Below are positions 37,901 to 47,331 of a stretch of DNA of 64,000 nt, piece by piece. The notes under the pieces are model-generated. The model was not told the DNA's origin. It worked only from the letters and a program-made list of their open reading frames with translations, and made no database searches. Within the stretch, counting starts at the first letter, position 1. Each line of letters begins with the position of its first letter. Location of the stretch: NCBI RefSeq assembly GCF_000382445.1, contig NZ_KB905472.1, positions 2,689,278-2,753,277 of the forward strand. The letters run 5' to 3'. The translations under genes and the position numbers were made by a program. The stretch comes from Phocaeicola massiliensis B84634 = Timone 84634 = DSM 17679 = JCM 13223 (GTDB lineage: Bacteria; Bacteroidota; Bacteroidia; Bacteroidales; Bacteroidaceae).

Positions 37901-39564
37901 GTGATGAAAAAGACCACCACGTAGACGGATATATTCGTCACAACAACAAAGAGATAGCTCACCTCGGCGGTATCTATCTGCCCACAACCGACGGCAAAGG
38001 CAACCTGAGTGCAGATGTTGCATTCGAACACTTCCCATTGAATGTCATCAATCCATTCATACCCGATAACATGATAGAATTGGGCGGTGACATTGATGGA
38101 ACACTTGCCATGAAAGGCGATCCTTCCAAGCCTCTGCTCAATGGCGAATTGTCACTCGATTCCGTATCAATATTCATGCCCGAACTATCTGCGCTCTTCC
38201 GCTTCGATAACGAACCGGTGCAGATGGTCAACAGTAAAATGACGTTTAAGGACTTTGATATCTTCACCAAAGGAAAAACTCCTTTCACCATCAACGGTAA
38301 CGTAGATTTTTCCAATCTGGAGCGTATGACTACCGATTTAAAAATGAAAGCCCGAAACTACGAATTACTGAATGCCCCCCGCACCAAACGGGCTATGGTA
38401 TATGGCAAAATGTATGTAGACTTCGACGCTACTCTCCGTGGTCCCATAGACGCCCTCATGATGCGAGGCAACATGAATATATTGGGAAAGACAGATTTCA
38501 CGTATGTGATGAAAGATTCTCCTCTGACCGTGAACGACCGCTTGGGAGACATGGTAACTTTCGTCAACTTTAATGACACTACGGAAGTAGCGAACGAAAC
38601 CATCCAGCCGGTGTCCATCAATGGCATGGATATCGCCATGACGATGCATATTGACCAAGCCGTCCAAGCACACGTCGATATCACACCGGACGGCTCCAAT
38701 TATATGTTGCTCGAAGGAGGCGGAGACCTTTCTTTCCAATACACCCCGCAAGGTGAAATGCTGTTGAACGGACGCTACTCGCTCATCAGCGGTGAAATGA
38801 AATATGAAATTCCGGTCATTCCACTCAAGACATTCAACATCCAAAACGGCAGCTATGTAGAATGGACAGGCAATGTGATGAATCCCCAGCTCAATATTAC
38901 TGCCACAGAGCGAGTTCGCGCTACTGTCGGCGAGGACGGACAAAGTCCTCGTATGGTCAGCTTCGATGTAGGCATCGCCCTGAGCCAACGATTGGAAAAT
39001 CTGGGACTGGCCTTCACCCTTTCAGCTCCCGAAGATGCATCAGTACAAGACCAACTGACTGCCATGACCCCTGAAGAACGGGGCAAACTGGCTGTTACCA
39101 TGCTCGTCACCGGCATGTATATGGCAGAAGGCAACTCTACCGGAGGATTCAATATGAACAATGCTCTCAACTCCTTCCTGCAAAGTGAAATCTCGAATAT
39201 TGCAGGCAAGGCCCTTGATATCAGTTTGGGAATGGAAACCGTTGACAATGCCGAAGACGGCGGAAAGCGGACGGATTACAACTTCCAGTTTGCCAAACGT
39301 TTCTGGAACAACCGTTTCCGTATCGTCATCGGTGGAAAAGTGTCTACCGGTAATACAGCCCAGCAAGATGAAACATTTATTGATAATGTTTCCATCGAAT
39401 ATCGTCTGGACAATAGCGGCACCCGATATGTCAAAGTATTCCATGACAAAAACTACGAAAGCGTGCTCGAAGGTGAAATCATCGAAACAGGAGTCGGTAT
39501 CGTTCTGCGAAAGAAAATGAGTCACCTGGGTGAGTTATTTATATTCAGGAAAAAGAAAGATTAA
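34909..39564 (+). CDS. tamB: TamB-family (AsmA-like, DUF490) envelope transport protein
   Basis: The 1551-residue protein has one N-terminal membrane anchor (residues 9-30, WTVASPFILFILLCILIYLP). A very long run of beta-rich repeats fills the periplasm, and the C-terminal TamB domain (about 1180-1551) includes GKVSTGNTAQQDETFIDNVS. TamB-like proteins form a hydrophobic groove bridging inner and outer membranes and act in lipid transport or outer-membrane protein assembly. The stop is 5 bp before the next gene, its lipoprotein partner TamL, so they are one operon. Confidence 0.93.
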   Translation: MKKKYIRWTIWTVASPFILFILLCILIYLPPIQNFLVDKAASYASESTGMNIKVGRISLSFPLNLVVNDVEASSQHNDTLLSVKRLQVNVQLLPLLKKQVEVDGISLKGATVNSNDLINGMQLQGTLGELFISSHGVALDPETAIVNKVLLKDTDLSLCLNDTTAADTAKTDTTYWKIILQNIDLQNVSFALQMPLDSLALSTSLAKASLRNGLIDLHKSAYSLQSFKIENGQVNYDSGAPSPLPSDSIALRGLDPSHIALTGIGVQLDSLHYEGRDMKAIINRFVLKERSGLEIQSTQGRLLSNKQSLRIPSLRLATSDSDFELNASIDWDALEMKSEGRLSARLMADIGKQDIVRLIGNMNEHFVQKYPAEPLRIRTGVDGDLNQLKLTALSAELPGALELFAKGELTHLTDTLKRGGDITLETEVENMDFLSVLAEGVAIPDGTRLEGKFTMSGSKMGTDLLLKEPDARILAVIDTIPITVYNDSISIADDFKMEHAARIYAKYDLSREAYEADVAINNLNLHRFLPQDSLFAVSARLGVKGEGLDFMSPRTTFNASGSIDRFHYGNYILSGIQLSAGLEKHIINTALLINNKVMDIRAHLDGSLKPHNAAATLKLDIDRMDWQALHLINERMQTSQNITVHLTTDMANKYSVDASMANITITTPKRTSHPKDLLLGFTTAGDSTRMYLRAGDFDFSLEGDGHITHLSRQAETLMKKLSEQWEHKHIDQEEMKQYLPGLCFRVTSGQDNPVCNYLSMMGISYRKLFMDIDSSPTEGLNGEAFLYSLSTDSIVLDTLYLDIQQDMEGIKFLSGVVNGPKPDQEAYDVSLEGNIGTNQAQLIIQYLNARKEQGIYMGVQADLRRRGIRMRLFPEHPTLVYRPFTVNKDNYIFLTDRGRIHANLHLHDDEGTGLSFYTNREDSIASQDMTVELSRINLKEFRRILPYMPDMEGWIGAEAHYIESGPYMMVSSDLKVDEFKYEGTPLGNWEFSGVYLPGDEKDHHVDGYIRHNNKEIAHLGGIYLPTTDGKGNLSADVAFEHFPLNVINPFIPDNMIELGGDIDGTLAMKGDPSKPLLNGELSLDSVSIFMPELSALFRFDNEPVQMVNSKMTFKDFDIFTKGKTPFTINGNVDFSNLERMTTDLKMKARNYELLNAPRTKRAMVYGKMYVDFDATLRGPIDALMMRGNMNILGKTDFTYVMKDSPLTVNDRLGDMVTFVNFNDTTEVANETIQPVSINGMDIAMTMHIDQAVQAHVDITPDGSNYMLLEGGGDLSFQYTPQGEMLLNGRYSLISGEMKYEIPVIPLKTFNIQNGSYVEWTGNVMNPQLNITATERVRATVGEDGQSPRMVSFDVGIALSQRLENLGLAFTLSAPEDASVQDQLTAMTPEERGKLAVTMLVTGMYMAEGNSTGGFNMNNALNSFLQSEISNIAGKALDISLGMETVDNAEDGGKRTDYNFQFAKRFWNNRFRIVIGGKVSTGNTAQQDETFIDNVSIEYRLDNSGTRYVKVFHDKNYESVLEGEIIETGVGIVLRKKMSHLGELFIFRKKKD

Positions 39565-39569
39565 CAAAA

Positions 39570-41912
39570 ATGACAAGGATAAAAAAGAGAAGAATTCACA
39601 CTGACCTGCTGTTACTGACAGCTTTTCTATGCCTACTGGCCGGTTGTTCCACCACGAAGAATCTGCCCGAAGGCGAAACCCTTTACGTAGGTGTAAAGAA
39701 CATAAATGTCATCAATGAAGACAAAACTCCCGCCGGAGTACAAACTCTGGAAGAAGTAGAGGCAGCTCTGTCCTACCCTCCCAATAATGCCATTTTGGGA
39801 AGTAACTCCCTGCGTTTTCCCATTCCATTCGGTTTATGGATATATAATGACTTTGTGAAATACCAGGAAAAGAAAGGAGTGGGACACTGGATATTTAACA
39901 AATTGGGCTCTACTCCGGTTTATGTTTCCACTGTTAACCCCGAAACCCGAGTAAAAGTAGCAACCAACCTGCTGCGCGATTATGGTTTCTTCAATGGTTC
40001 AGTATCCTATTCGGTCGACACCCTGAAGAATCCCCGAAAAGCAAAGCTCAATTACGAAATCAATATGGCCAATCCTTATTATCTGGACTCTATTGCCTAC
40101 CTCAAATATCCGGCACGAGCCGACAGCTTGATCCGTGCCACCTACAACCAACGCATATTACGCAAAGGAGATAATTTCAGCGTGTTGAAATTAGAAGAAG
40201 AACGCCAGCGGCTAAGTACTCTTTTCAGGAATAACGGATACTACTATTTCCGCCCCGAATTTACCACCTTCCGTGCAGACACACTGCGCAATCCCGGTTT
40301 TGTAAGTTTGCAGGTAGTACCGCAAAAAGGAGTGCCGGCAGAAGCACGCCGTCCTTATTATATAGGAAAAACCTCTGTTTACCTTACAGGATATAAGGGA
40401 GAACAGCCGACAGACTCATTGACCTTTGCAGATATGACCATTCATTATCACGGAAAGAAGCCCGGTATCCGCGAATTGGTCTTGCGTAAACGTTTTCTGT
40501 ATAAAGAAGGACAACTGTATTCCCAAATACGTCAGACCTATACCCAAGAAGCATTGGCGCGCCTGGGAATCTTCAAATATACAGAGTTCCGTTACACCCC
40601 CAAAAACACCCGTCCCGACTGTGACACCCTGAACGTCAAGGTAAATGCCATGTTCGACCTTCCCTACGACGGAGAGCTGGAATTCAATGTCACAACCAAG
40701 AGCACCGACCAGACAGGACCGGGAGCCATTTTCAGTTTGTCACGACGCAACTTTATGCGTACAGCCGCCAAGCTTTCTTTCCAATTGAAAGGATCTTATG
40801 AATGGCAAACCGCATCCAACAGTGTGGCAGGAGACAAATCGAAAATGAATTCATACGAACTGGGAGCATCCTTCTCCTTGGATTATCCTCGTCTGTTACT
40901 GCCGTGGATGAAGAACAAATCAAACCGCTTCCTGTTTCCTTCACATACATCTTTCAAGCTCTATGTAGACCAACTGAACCGTGCCCGTTTCTTCAAGATG
41001 CTGTCATTCGGTGGAACCGTCAGCTATGATTTCCAGCCATCGCGCACCTGGAAACACACCGTGACCCCTTTCAGGCTTGCATTCAACACTCTGCAACATA
41101 CCACCAGCGAATTTGACTCCATTATCAATGTAAACAAGTCATTGGCTCTCAGTTTGGGAAATCAATTTATCCCTGCCATGAGCTACACCTTTACATACGA
41201 TAACGCTCCTCTGAAAAAACGACATAACCTATGGTGGGAAACCTCTTTCACCTCTGCCGGTAATGTAACTTCACTCGTTTATGCTGCCTTCGGTAAAAGG
41301 ATGAAAGAAAAAGGAAAAGAATTATTGGGAAGCCCCTTCGCACAGTTCCTGAAAATGACCTCGGAAATACGCTGCCTGTTCAAAGTAGGAGAAAAACAAC
41401 ATATAGCTACCCGCCTGATGGGAGGAGTCCTCTATGCATATGGCAATCAGACTGTTGCCCCCTATAGCGAGCAGTTCTATATCGGAGGTGCCAACAGTAT
41501 ACGCGCATTTACGGTTCGCTCCATTGGTCCGGGTACCTTCCATCCCAATGCAGACAACCGTTATGGATATATCGATGAAACAGGCGACGTAAAACTGGAA
41601 GCCAACATAGAATACCGTTTTCCGATATTGGGCGACCTATATGGCGCCACTTTCCTTGACGCAGGCAATGTATGGCTGATGAAAAAAGACGAAGCGCGTC
41701 CCGGCGGAGAACTCACCATGCGAAACTTTGCAAAAAGCGTGGCACTCGGCACCGGTGTGGGATTACGTTATGACCTGACGTTTCTGGTTATCCGACTCGA
41801 TTTGGGGATTGCCCTGCACGCACCATACGACACAGGAAAAAGCGGCTACTACAATATACCGAAGTTCAAAGACGGCCTTGGCCTTCACTTCGCTATCGGC
41901 TACCCCTTCTAA
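39570..41912 (+). CDS. tamL: TamL: lipoprotein BamA/TamA-family outer-membrane barrel
   Basis: The 780-residue protein has a lipoprotein signal ending in LLAGC at about residue 26, POTRA-type domains at about residues 35-330 and a C-terminal 16-strand barrel. The barrel carries conserved GGANSIRAFTVRSIGPG at about residue 640 and the terminal aromatic FAIGYPF. Bacteroidota use this lipidated TamA form with TamB, encoded immediately upstream (5-bp gap). Its role is assembly or lipid homeostasis at the outer membrane. Confidence 0.93.
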   Translation: MTRIKKRRIHTDLLLLTAFLCLLAGCSTTKNLPEGETLYVGVKNINVINEDKTPAGVQTLEEVEAALSYPPNNAILGSNSLRFPIPFGLWIYNDFVKYQEKKGVGHWIFNKLGSTPVYVSTVNPETRVKVATNLLRDYGFFNGSVSYSVDTLKNPRKAKLNYEINMANPYYLDSIAYLKYPARADSLIRATYNQRILRKGDNFSVLKLEEERQRLSTLFRNNGYYYFRPEFTTFRADTLRNPGFVSLQVVPQKGVPAEARRPYYIGKTSVYLTGYKGEQPTDSLTFADMTIHYHGKKPGIRELVLRKRFLYKEGQLYSQIRQTYTQEALARLGIFKYTEFRYTPKNTRPDCDTLNVKVNAMFDLPYDGELEFNVTTKSTDQTGPGAIFSLSRRNFMRTAAKLSFQLKGSYEWQTASNSVAGDKSKMNSYELGASFSLDYPRLLLPWMKNKSNRFLFPSHTSFKLYVDQLNRARFFKMLSFGGTVSYDFQPSRTWKHTVTPFRLAFNTLQHTTSEFDSIINVNKSLALSLGNQFIPAMSYTFTYDNAPLKKRHNLWWETSFTSAGNVTSLVYAAFGKRMKEKGKELLGSPFAQFLKMTSEIRCLFKVGEKQHIATRLMGGVLYAYGNQTVAPYSEQFYIGGANSIRAFTVRSIGPGTFHPNADNRYGYIDETGDVKLEANIEYRFPILGDLYGATFLDAGNVWLMKKDEARPGGELTMRNFAKSVALGTGVGLRYDLTFLVIRLDLGIALHAPYDTGKSGYYNIPKFKDGLGLHFAIGYPF

Positions 41913-41934
41913 ATAGAGGAAGGGACAAAAAAAC

Positions 41935-41967
41935 GAGGACACCCCGATATCGCATCGTAATGTCCTC
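41935..41967. terminator. Hairpin after tamL
   Basis: GAGGACA pairs with TGTCCTC around a 19-nt loop. The adjoining A-run upstream would become the T-tract on the minus strand, so it looks like a terminator read leftwards or a two-way element. The remaining sequence to 42131 is AT-rich, without a gene. Confidence 0.4.
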
Positions 41968-42131
41968 CACAATCATTGAGGGATATATATTTTAATACTT
42001 TTGTAGTCAAACCAATGGCACAAAGATAGAAATATTATTCGGAAAAAGATATTTTATCAATATTAAAATTCAAAAAAAGAATGTTTTTTTCTTTTTCCGC
42101 TCACAAATACATTTTCCTTCATATATTTTTG

Positions 42132-42139
42132 TAGCTTTG
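42132..42139 (+). promoter_or_regulatory. -7 box (TAGCTTTG)
   Basis: TAGCTTTG lies 33 bp upstream of the nucleotidyltransferase start. Confidence 0.6.
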
Positions 42140-42172
42140 TAGTCAAAATATCAATTTTTAAATAAATAGACT

Positions 42173-43084
42173 ATGAAACCTACATTATTCTTATTAGCAG
42201 CCGGAATGGGTAGCCGTTATGGTGGCCTCAAACAATTGGACGGACTGGGTCCTAACGGCGAAACTATTATGGATTATTCTATCTATGATGCCATTAACGC
42301 CGGATTTGGTAAACTTGTTTTTGTTATCCGCAAAGATTTCGAACAGGATTTCCGTGATAAAATCATTTCTAAATACGAAGGACACATTCCTTGCGAAATG
42401 GTCTTCCAAGCTTTGGACGCACTGCCCGAAGGTTTCACTTGTCCTGCCGACCGTACCAAACCATGGGGTACCAACCACGCAGTCATGATGGGCGCCGATG
42501 TTATCAAAGAACCGTTTGCAGTAATCAATTGTGACGATTTCTATGGCCGTGACTCATTCCAGGTAATGGGTAAATTCCTTGCAAATCTTCCCGAAGGAGC
42601 TAAAAACACCTATTCGATGGTAGGCTTCCGTGTAGGTAACACACTGAGCGAAAGCGGTACTGTTTCTCGTGGTATCTGCGAAACAAACGAAAAGAATCTG
42701 CTGACTTCCGTAGTAGAACGTACCAAAATTCAGCGCATCGACGGAGAAGTGAAATATATCGACGATAATGGAGAATGGACAGCAACAGCCGACACTACTC
42801 CGGTTAGTATGAATTTCTGGGGCTTTACTCCCGATTACTTTGCATACAGCCAGGAATTCTTCAAGACCTTCTTAAGCGATCCTAAGAACATGGAAAACTT
42901 GAAGAGCGAATTCTTTATTCCTTTGATGGTAGATAAATTGATTAATGACGGAACAGCTACCGTTGAAGTTCTGGATACTGCCAGCAAATGGTTCGGTGTA
43001 ACTTATCCCGAAGACCGCCAGAGTGTAGTAGACAAAATCCAAGCATTGGTAGATGCCGGTGAATATCCTGCCAAACTGTTTTAA
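42173..43084 (+). CDS. sugar-phosphate nucleotidyltransferase-like protein
   Basis: The 303-residue protein begins with the nucleotide-binding signature LFLLAAGMGSRYGGLKQL. It contains the metal-binding Asp in VINCDDFYG at about residue 120, the NTP_transferase fold that activates sugar phosphates with UTP, CTP, dTTP or GTP. The specific sugar and nucleotide cannot be told from the sequence, and no sugar-pathway genes flank it. The gene has its own -7 box and a strong terminator, so it is monocistronic. Confidence 0.85.
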   Translation: MKPTLFLLAAGMGSRYGGLKQLDGLGPNGETIMDYSIYDAINAGFGKLVFVIRKDFEQDFRDKIISKYEGHIPCEMVFQALDALPEGFTCPADRTKPWGTNHAVMMGADVIKEPFAVINCDDFYGRDSFQVMGKFLANLPEGAKNTYSMVGFRVGNTLSESGTVSRGICETNEKNLLTSVVERTKIQRIDGEVKYIDDNGEWTATADTTPVSMNFWGFTPDYFAYSQEFFKTFLSDPKNMENLKSEFFIPLMVDKLINDGTATVEVLDTASKWFGVTYPEDRQSVVDKIQALVDAGEYPAKLF

Positions 43085-43101
43085 TCATATATCATAAAAA
43101 G

Positions 43102-43140
43102 AAAAGAGGACACATTCAAACAATGTGTCCTCTTTTTCAC
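43102..43140 (+). terminator. Rho-independent terminator
   Basis: A perfect 15-bp stem, AAAAGAGGACACATT and its complement, with a 5-nt loop and a T-run, lies 18 bp after the nucleotidyltransferase stop. Confidence 0.9.
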
Positions 43141-43486
43141 TTTCTATACCCATACTAAAACCTTTTCAGCATCAGTGTATATACAAATTACAGTATTCAC
43201 TAAAAGATGCAATTGCAAACAACTTATTTGATATTTTCAAGAATAAAAACAAAGGAATTAGAATTTGCTGTAGCAAACTGAATTTAATACCTTCATAGTG
43301 TTTATAGCAACGATGCTTTAATCTGCGAGGTTATACCTCTTGTGCGGAGTAACACATATCCCGGCTTTTTATTCTTTTCATTCAAGCTTGTTATCAGTGG
43401 AAAGACATAGTCCGTGGTGGAAGATTCTGCATAGCGAAATGGCACGGATGCAAGGTTTCAAATGAATACACACCGTATAATTGGTC

Positions 43487-43711
43487 TTATGACGATTGTA
43501 AGTGAGTATATTGTTTTTTAAAGGAACGGATGGCTGTACCATAATTCCGCGCCATGCTGTAGCATCCTATCTTATGGGCATGAGCAATTTCCTGTTTGGC
43601 AAATTTCAAAAAAGACATTTGCGGTACATCTGTCACCTTAGAAAAAGACGAAATTTTGTTATTACCTTCTTTACATGTACGAATACTGAAACGAACATAT
43701 ATTTTTATCAT
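43487..43711 (-). pseudogene. Degraded tyrosine-recombinase fragment (core-binding domain)
   Basis: A 74-residue frame contains MSFLKFAKQEIAHAHKIGC then YSMARNYGTAIRSFKK, which resembles the SAM-like core-binding domain of Bacteroidales tyrosine recombinases. There is no catalytic domain, no start-proximal arm domain and no stop-to-start context of a full gene. The surrounding 43141-43770 sequence holds nothing else I can identify. It is best read as the remnant of an old integrase or invertase gene; the assignment rests on this short match. Confidence 0.4.
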
Positions 43712-43770
43712 AACACTACTTTCTGCTTTTTAATAACACGACAATCTATGGCAACATCAAAACTATTTTG

Positions 43771-43778
43771 TACATTTG
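43771..43778 (+). promoter_or_regulatory. -7 box (TACATTTG)
   Basis: TACATTTG, 43 bp before the lipoprotein cyclophilin start, shows that the in-frame ATG at 43776 lies in the promoter and is not used. Confidence 0.6.
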
Positions 43779-43820
43779 TCCACTTTATCATCTGCAAACT
43801 TATACATATATATTATAAAC

Positions 43821-44666
43821 ATGAAAATAAATAAAGTATTAATGATAGCCGCTTCTTTCGCATTTATAACAGCATGCGGTGCCGGCTCTAAAAAAGAAAA
43901 TCATAATATGGGAAAAGAAAAGCGTACTCAGGTAAAACTGGAAACAACAATGGGAAACATCACTGTAGAACTGTACAATGAAACACCGAAGCATCGCGAT
44001 AACTTTATCAAACTTGCCAAAGAAGGTGTATATGACAGTACTCTCTTCCATCGTGTTATCAAGCAATTCATGGTGCAAGCCGGTGACCCGACCAGCAAAA
44101 CGGCTTCTGATACCGCCATGTTGGGTAACGGAGATGTGGGCTATACCATTCCGGCCGAATTTGTTCCCAAGTTCTTCCATCATAAAGGTGTACTTGCAGC
44201 AGCCCGCGAAGGAGATAACGTGAATCCGCAGAAGGCTTCGTCCGGTTGTCAGTTCTATATCGTCACGGGACGCAAATTCACCGAACCCCAACTGCTTGGC
44301 ATGGAAAATAAGATCAATGAGCAACGCGAGGAAGCTATCTTCGACAGCTTGGCACAAAAGCACATGAAAGAAATCTATAAAATGCGTAAAGCCGGTGACA
44401 CGGAAGGATTATATGCCTTGCAAGATACCCTCGAAGCCCAAGCACAGGCCATGGCGGATAAAGAAGAAAAATTCCATTTCACTCCCGAACAGATTCAAGC
44501 TTATACCACTGTGGGAGGTGCGCCTCATTTGGACGGCTCGTATACTGTATTCGGTGAAGTAGTGGAAGGTATGGAAACGGTGGAAAAGATAGAGATTGCC
44601 AAGACCAACCGTGCCGACCGTCCGTTGGACAATATACGTATCCTTAAAGCGACTGTTGTAGAATAA
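43821..44666 (+). CDS. lipoprotein cyclophilin-type peptidyl-prolyl isomerase
   Basis: The start is set at 43821, where the lipoprotein signal begins (MKINKVLMIAASFAFITAC, Cys19), giving 281 residues. The cyclophilin domain starts near residue 35 (VKLETTMGNITVELYNETP). The active-site region FHRVIKQFMVQAGDP and the SGCQFYIVTG stretch are present. An extra helical insertion of about 60 residues (around EQREEAIFDSLAQKHMKEI) interrupts the fold, as in Bacteroides homologues. It would catalyse proline isomerisation in the periplasm or at the outer membrane. It heads a run of genes with the M16 peptidase 19 bp downstream. Confidence 0.92.
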   Translation: MKINKVLMIAASFAFITACGAGSKKENHNMGKEKRTQVKLETTMGNITVELYNETPKHRDNFIKLAKEGVYDSTLFHRVIKQFMVQAGDPTSKTASDTAMLGNGDVGYTIPAEFVPKFFHHKGVLAAAREGDNVNPQKASSGCQFYIVTGRKFTEPQLLGMENKINEQREEAIFDSLAQKHMKEIYKMRKAGDTEGLYALQDTLEAQAQAMADKEEKFHFTPEQIQAYTTVGGAPHLDGSYTVFGEVVEGMETVEKIEIAKTNRADRPLDNIRILKATVVE

Positions 44667-44685
44667 CTGAAGTCACCCGCAAAAG

Positions 44686-45945
44686 ATGATAGAAATCAAC
44701 AGACATACCCTGTCAAACGGACTACGCATTGTCCATTCTGAGGATAACACCACTCAAATGGTGGCACTGAATATCCTCTATGATGTGGGTGCACGCGATG
44801 AAGACCCCGAACATACAGGATTTGCTCACTTGTTTGAGCATCTTATGTTCGGAGGTTCCATCAATGTGCCCGACTATGACACGCCTGTACAGAATGCCGG
44901 TGGAGAAAACAACGCATGGACAAACAACGATATCACCAATTACTACATCACCCTTCCGCGCCAAAATGTGGAAACAGGTTTCTGGCTAGAAAGTGACCGT
45001 ATGCTATCGCTGGATTTCAACCCACGCAGCCTGGAAGTGCAGCGCCAAGTGGTGATAGAGGAGTTTAAGCAACGAAATCTGAACCAGCCCTATGGCGATG
45101 CTTCTCATTTATTGCGTGCACTGGCCTACAAGGTTCACCCTTACCGCTGGCCTACCATCGGAAAAGAAATCAGCCACATTGCCAATGCTACTTCCGAAGA
45201 GGTGCAGGCATTCTTTTTCCGCTATTATGCTCCCGATAATGCTATTCTGGCGGTGACGGGACATATTACTTTTGAAGAAACGGTGGCATTGGCAGAGAAA
45301 TGGTTCAGTCCGATTCCCCGTCGACACGTTCCCCGCCGTTCGCTCCCCATGGAGCCGATGCAGACAGAGGAACGCCGCCTGACGGTAGAACGAAATGTTC
45401 CGGTGGATGCCCTGTATATGGCTTTCCACATGTGTTCACGCAATCATCCCGACTATTATGCATTTGATATGCTGAGCGATTTGCTGAGCAGCGGACGTTC
45501 TTCACGTTTCGTGCAACATTTGGTACAGGATAAGCAAATATTTAATTCCATTGACGCATATATATCCGGAAGCATCGACAACGGTCTTTTCCATATCGTG
45601 GGAAAACCTGCGCCGGAAAAGACGCTGGAAGAAGCAGAAAAAGCTATATGGGAAGAACTTGCCTTACTGACTGAAGGCAGTATAGACGAGAACGAACTGG
45701 AAAAAGTGAAGAACCGCTATGAAAGCGAACAGATATTCAACAACCTCAATTACCTGAATGTGGCCACTAATCTGGCTTATTTCGAGTTAATCGGAAAAGC
45801 TGAAGACATAAATACAGAAGTGGAAAAATACCGTTCTGTCACGCAAGAACAGATTAAGAGAGCAGCGAAACAAACATTTTTGCCTGAAAATTGTTCCGTA
45901 TTATATTATAAAGCTGCCGCCAAAGGTGCAAGCCACACTCCGTAA
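44686..45945 (+). CDS. M16-family zinc peptidase (insulinase-like)
   Basis: The 419-residue protein carries the inverted zinc motif HLFEH at residues 48-52 and the downstream Glu-containing stretch VVIEEFKQRN at about residue 125. The second, inactive half follows. There is no signal peptide, so it is probably cytoplasmic. It follows the cyclophilin gene by 19 bp and precedes a MATE gene by 28 bp, so all three may be co-transcribed. Natural substrates are short peptides, but a specific role is not evident. Confidence 0.9.
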   Translation: MIEINRHTLSNGLRIVHSEDNTTQMVALNILYDVGARDEDPEHTGFAHLFEHLMFGGSINVPDYDTPVQNAGGENNAWTNNDITNYYITLPRQNVETGFWLESDRMLSLDFNPRSLEVQRQVVIEEFKQRNLNQPYGDASHLLRALAYKVHPYRWPTIGKEISHIANATSEEVQAFFFRYYAPDNAILAVTGHITFEETVALAEKWFSPIPRRHVPRRSLPMEPMQTEERRLTVERNVPVDALYMAFHMCSRNHPDYYAFDMLSDLLSSGRSSRFVQHLVQDKQIFNSIDAYISGSIDNGLFHIVGKPAPEKTLEEAEKAIWEELALLTEGSIDENELEKVKNRYESEQIFNNLNYLNVATNLAYFELIGKAEDINTEVEKYRSVTQEQIKRAAKQTFLPENCSVLYYKAAAKGASHTP

Positions 45946-45973
45946 GAGAACGGAAAAAATATATATATAACCT

Positions 45974-47308
45974 ATGAACCGTACATACATTCAACATTAC
46001 AAATCTCTATTTACACTCGGAATTCCCATTGTCATCGGCCAAGTGGGTGTTATTATCCTTGGGTTTGCCGATACGCTAATGATCGGACATCATAGTACCA
46101 ACGAATTGGCTGCCGCCAGCTTCGTAAACAATATGTTCACGCTGGCCATCATTTTTGCAACCGGCTTTTCGTATGGCCTGACCCCTATTGTCGGCAGTCT
46201 GTTCGGACGCGGGGAGACATCGGTAGTGGGGAGAATGCTCAAAAATAGTATTTTTGCCAATGTCCTGCTGGCGGTACTGCTTACCTTTATCATGTGGGTG
46301 CTCTATCTGAATATCCATCGTCTCGGGCAACCCGAAGAATTGCTTCCACTGATGAGACCTTATTTTATCGTACTGCTCATATCACTATTATTTGTCCTCC
46401 TGTTTAATGCTTTCAAGCAATTTGCCGATGGTATCACCGATACCCGCGTATCGATGTGGCTGTTGCTGGGCGGTAATGTCATGAATATCATAGGCAACTA
46501 TATTCTGATCTACGGAAAATTCGGCATACCTGAAATGGGACTGCTCGGTGCCGGTATCTCTACTCTCGCCTCCCGAATTATGATGGTAATAGTATTTGCT
46601 CTCATCTTTTTCTGTACTAAACGATATCATATATATAAAGAAGGCTTTGTACACAGCAAAATAAACCGTGCCGATTTTATTTATCTGAACAAACTTGGTT
46701 GGCCTATCGCATTGCAAATGGGCATGGAAACTGCATCATTCAGCTTAAGTGCCATTATGGTGGGCTGGATAGGGACTACAGCACTTGCCGCTCATCAAAT
46801 TATGCTTGCCATTTCACAGGTATGCTTTATGATGTATTATGGCATGGGGGCAGCTGTGGCTGTACGTGTCAGCAATTTCAACGGACAGAATGATAGGGTT
46901 AATGTACGCCGCACTGCATATTCGGGCTTCCACATCATGTTGGGTATTGCCCTTATAGGAGCGCTTCCCATCTTCTTATTAAGACATCAATTGGGAGGCT
47001 GGTTCAGTGACAGCCAGGCAGTGAGTGTGACGGTGGCACAATTAATCATCCCGTTCATTGTCTACCAATTCGGTGACGGACTCCAAATCAACTTTGCCAA
47101 TGCACTGCGAGGCATTGCAGATGTCAAACCGATGATGTATATCGCTTTTATCGCTTATTTCCTTATCTCCTTACCTGCCGGATATTTCTTCGGATTCGTA
47201 ATGGACTGGGGAATCGTAGGTATCTGGATGGCCTTCCCATTCGGTCTCACTACTGCCGGTATCATGTATTATCTACGTTTCCGGTCGCGAACGCTTGAAA
47301 AACATTAA
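45974..47308 (+). CDS. MATE-family efflux transporter (second)
   Basis: The 444-residue protein has about 12 membrane helices and the MATE N-terminal signature GIPIVIGQVGVIILGFADTL, with a second-half repeat at WPIALQMGMETASFSLSAIM. It is distinct from the MATE gene at 7348-8700 and belongs to a NorM-like branch. The histidine-kinase gene starts 23 bp downstream on the same strand, so the kinase may sense something related to transport. That functional link is an inference. Confidence 0.92.
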   Translation: MNRTYIQHYKSLFTLGIPIVIGQVGVIILGFADTLMIGHHSTNELAAASFVNNMFTLAIIFATGFSYGLTPIVGSLFGRGETSVVGRMLKNSIFANVLLAVLLTFIMWVLYLNIHRLGQPEELLPLMRPYFIVLLISLLFVLLFNAFKQFADGITDTRVSMWLLLGGNVMNIIGNYILIYGKFGIPEMGLLGAGISTLASRIMMVIVFALIFFCTKRYHIYKEGFVHSKINRADFIYLNKLGWPIALQMGMETASFSLSAIMVGWIGTTALAAHQIMLAISQVCFMMYYGMGAAVAVRVSNFNGQNDRVNVRRTAYSGFHIMLGIALIGALPIFLLRHQLGGWFSDSQAVSVTVAQLIIPFIVYQFGDGLQINFANALRGIADVKPMMYIAFIAYFLISLPAGYFFGFVMDWGIVGIWMAFPFGLTTAGIMYYLRFRSRTLEKH

Positions 47309-47331
47309 CCATCATTTTGAAGTTTTCGTTT

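Noticed and set aside
43502-43834. 110-residue plus-strand frame before the cyclophilin gene
   Set aside because: It is low-complexity, rich in Phe and Ile, and overlaps the cyclophilin promoter and signal peptide in another frame.
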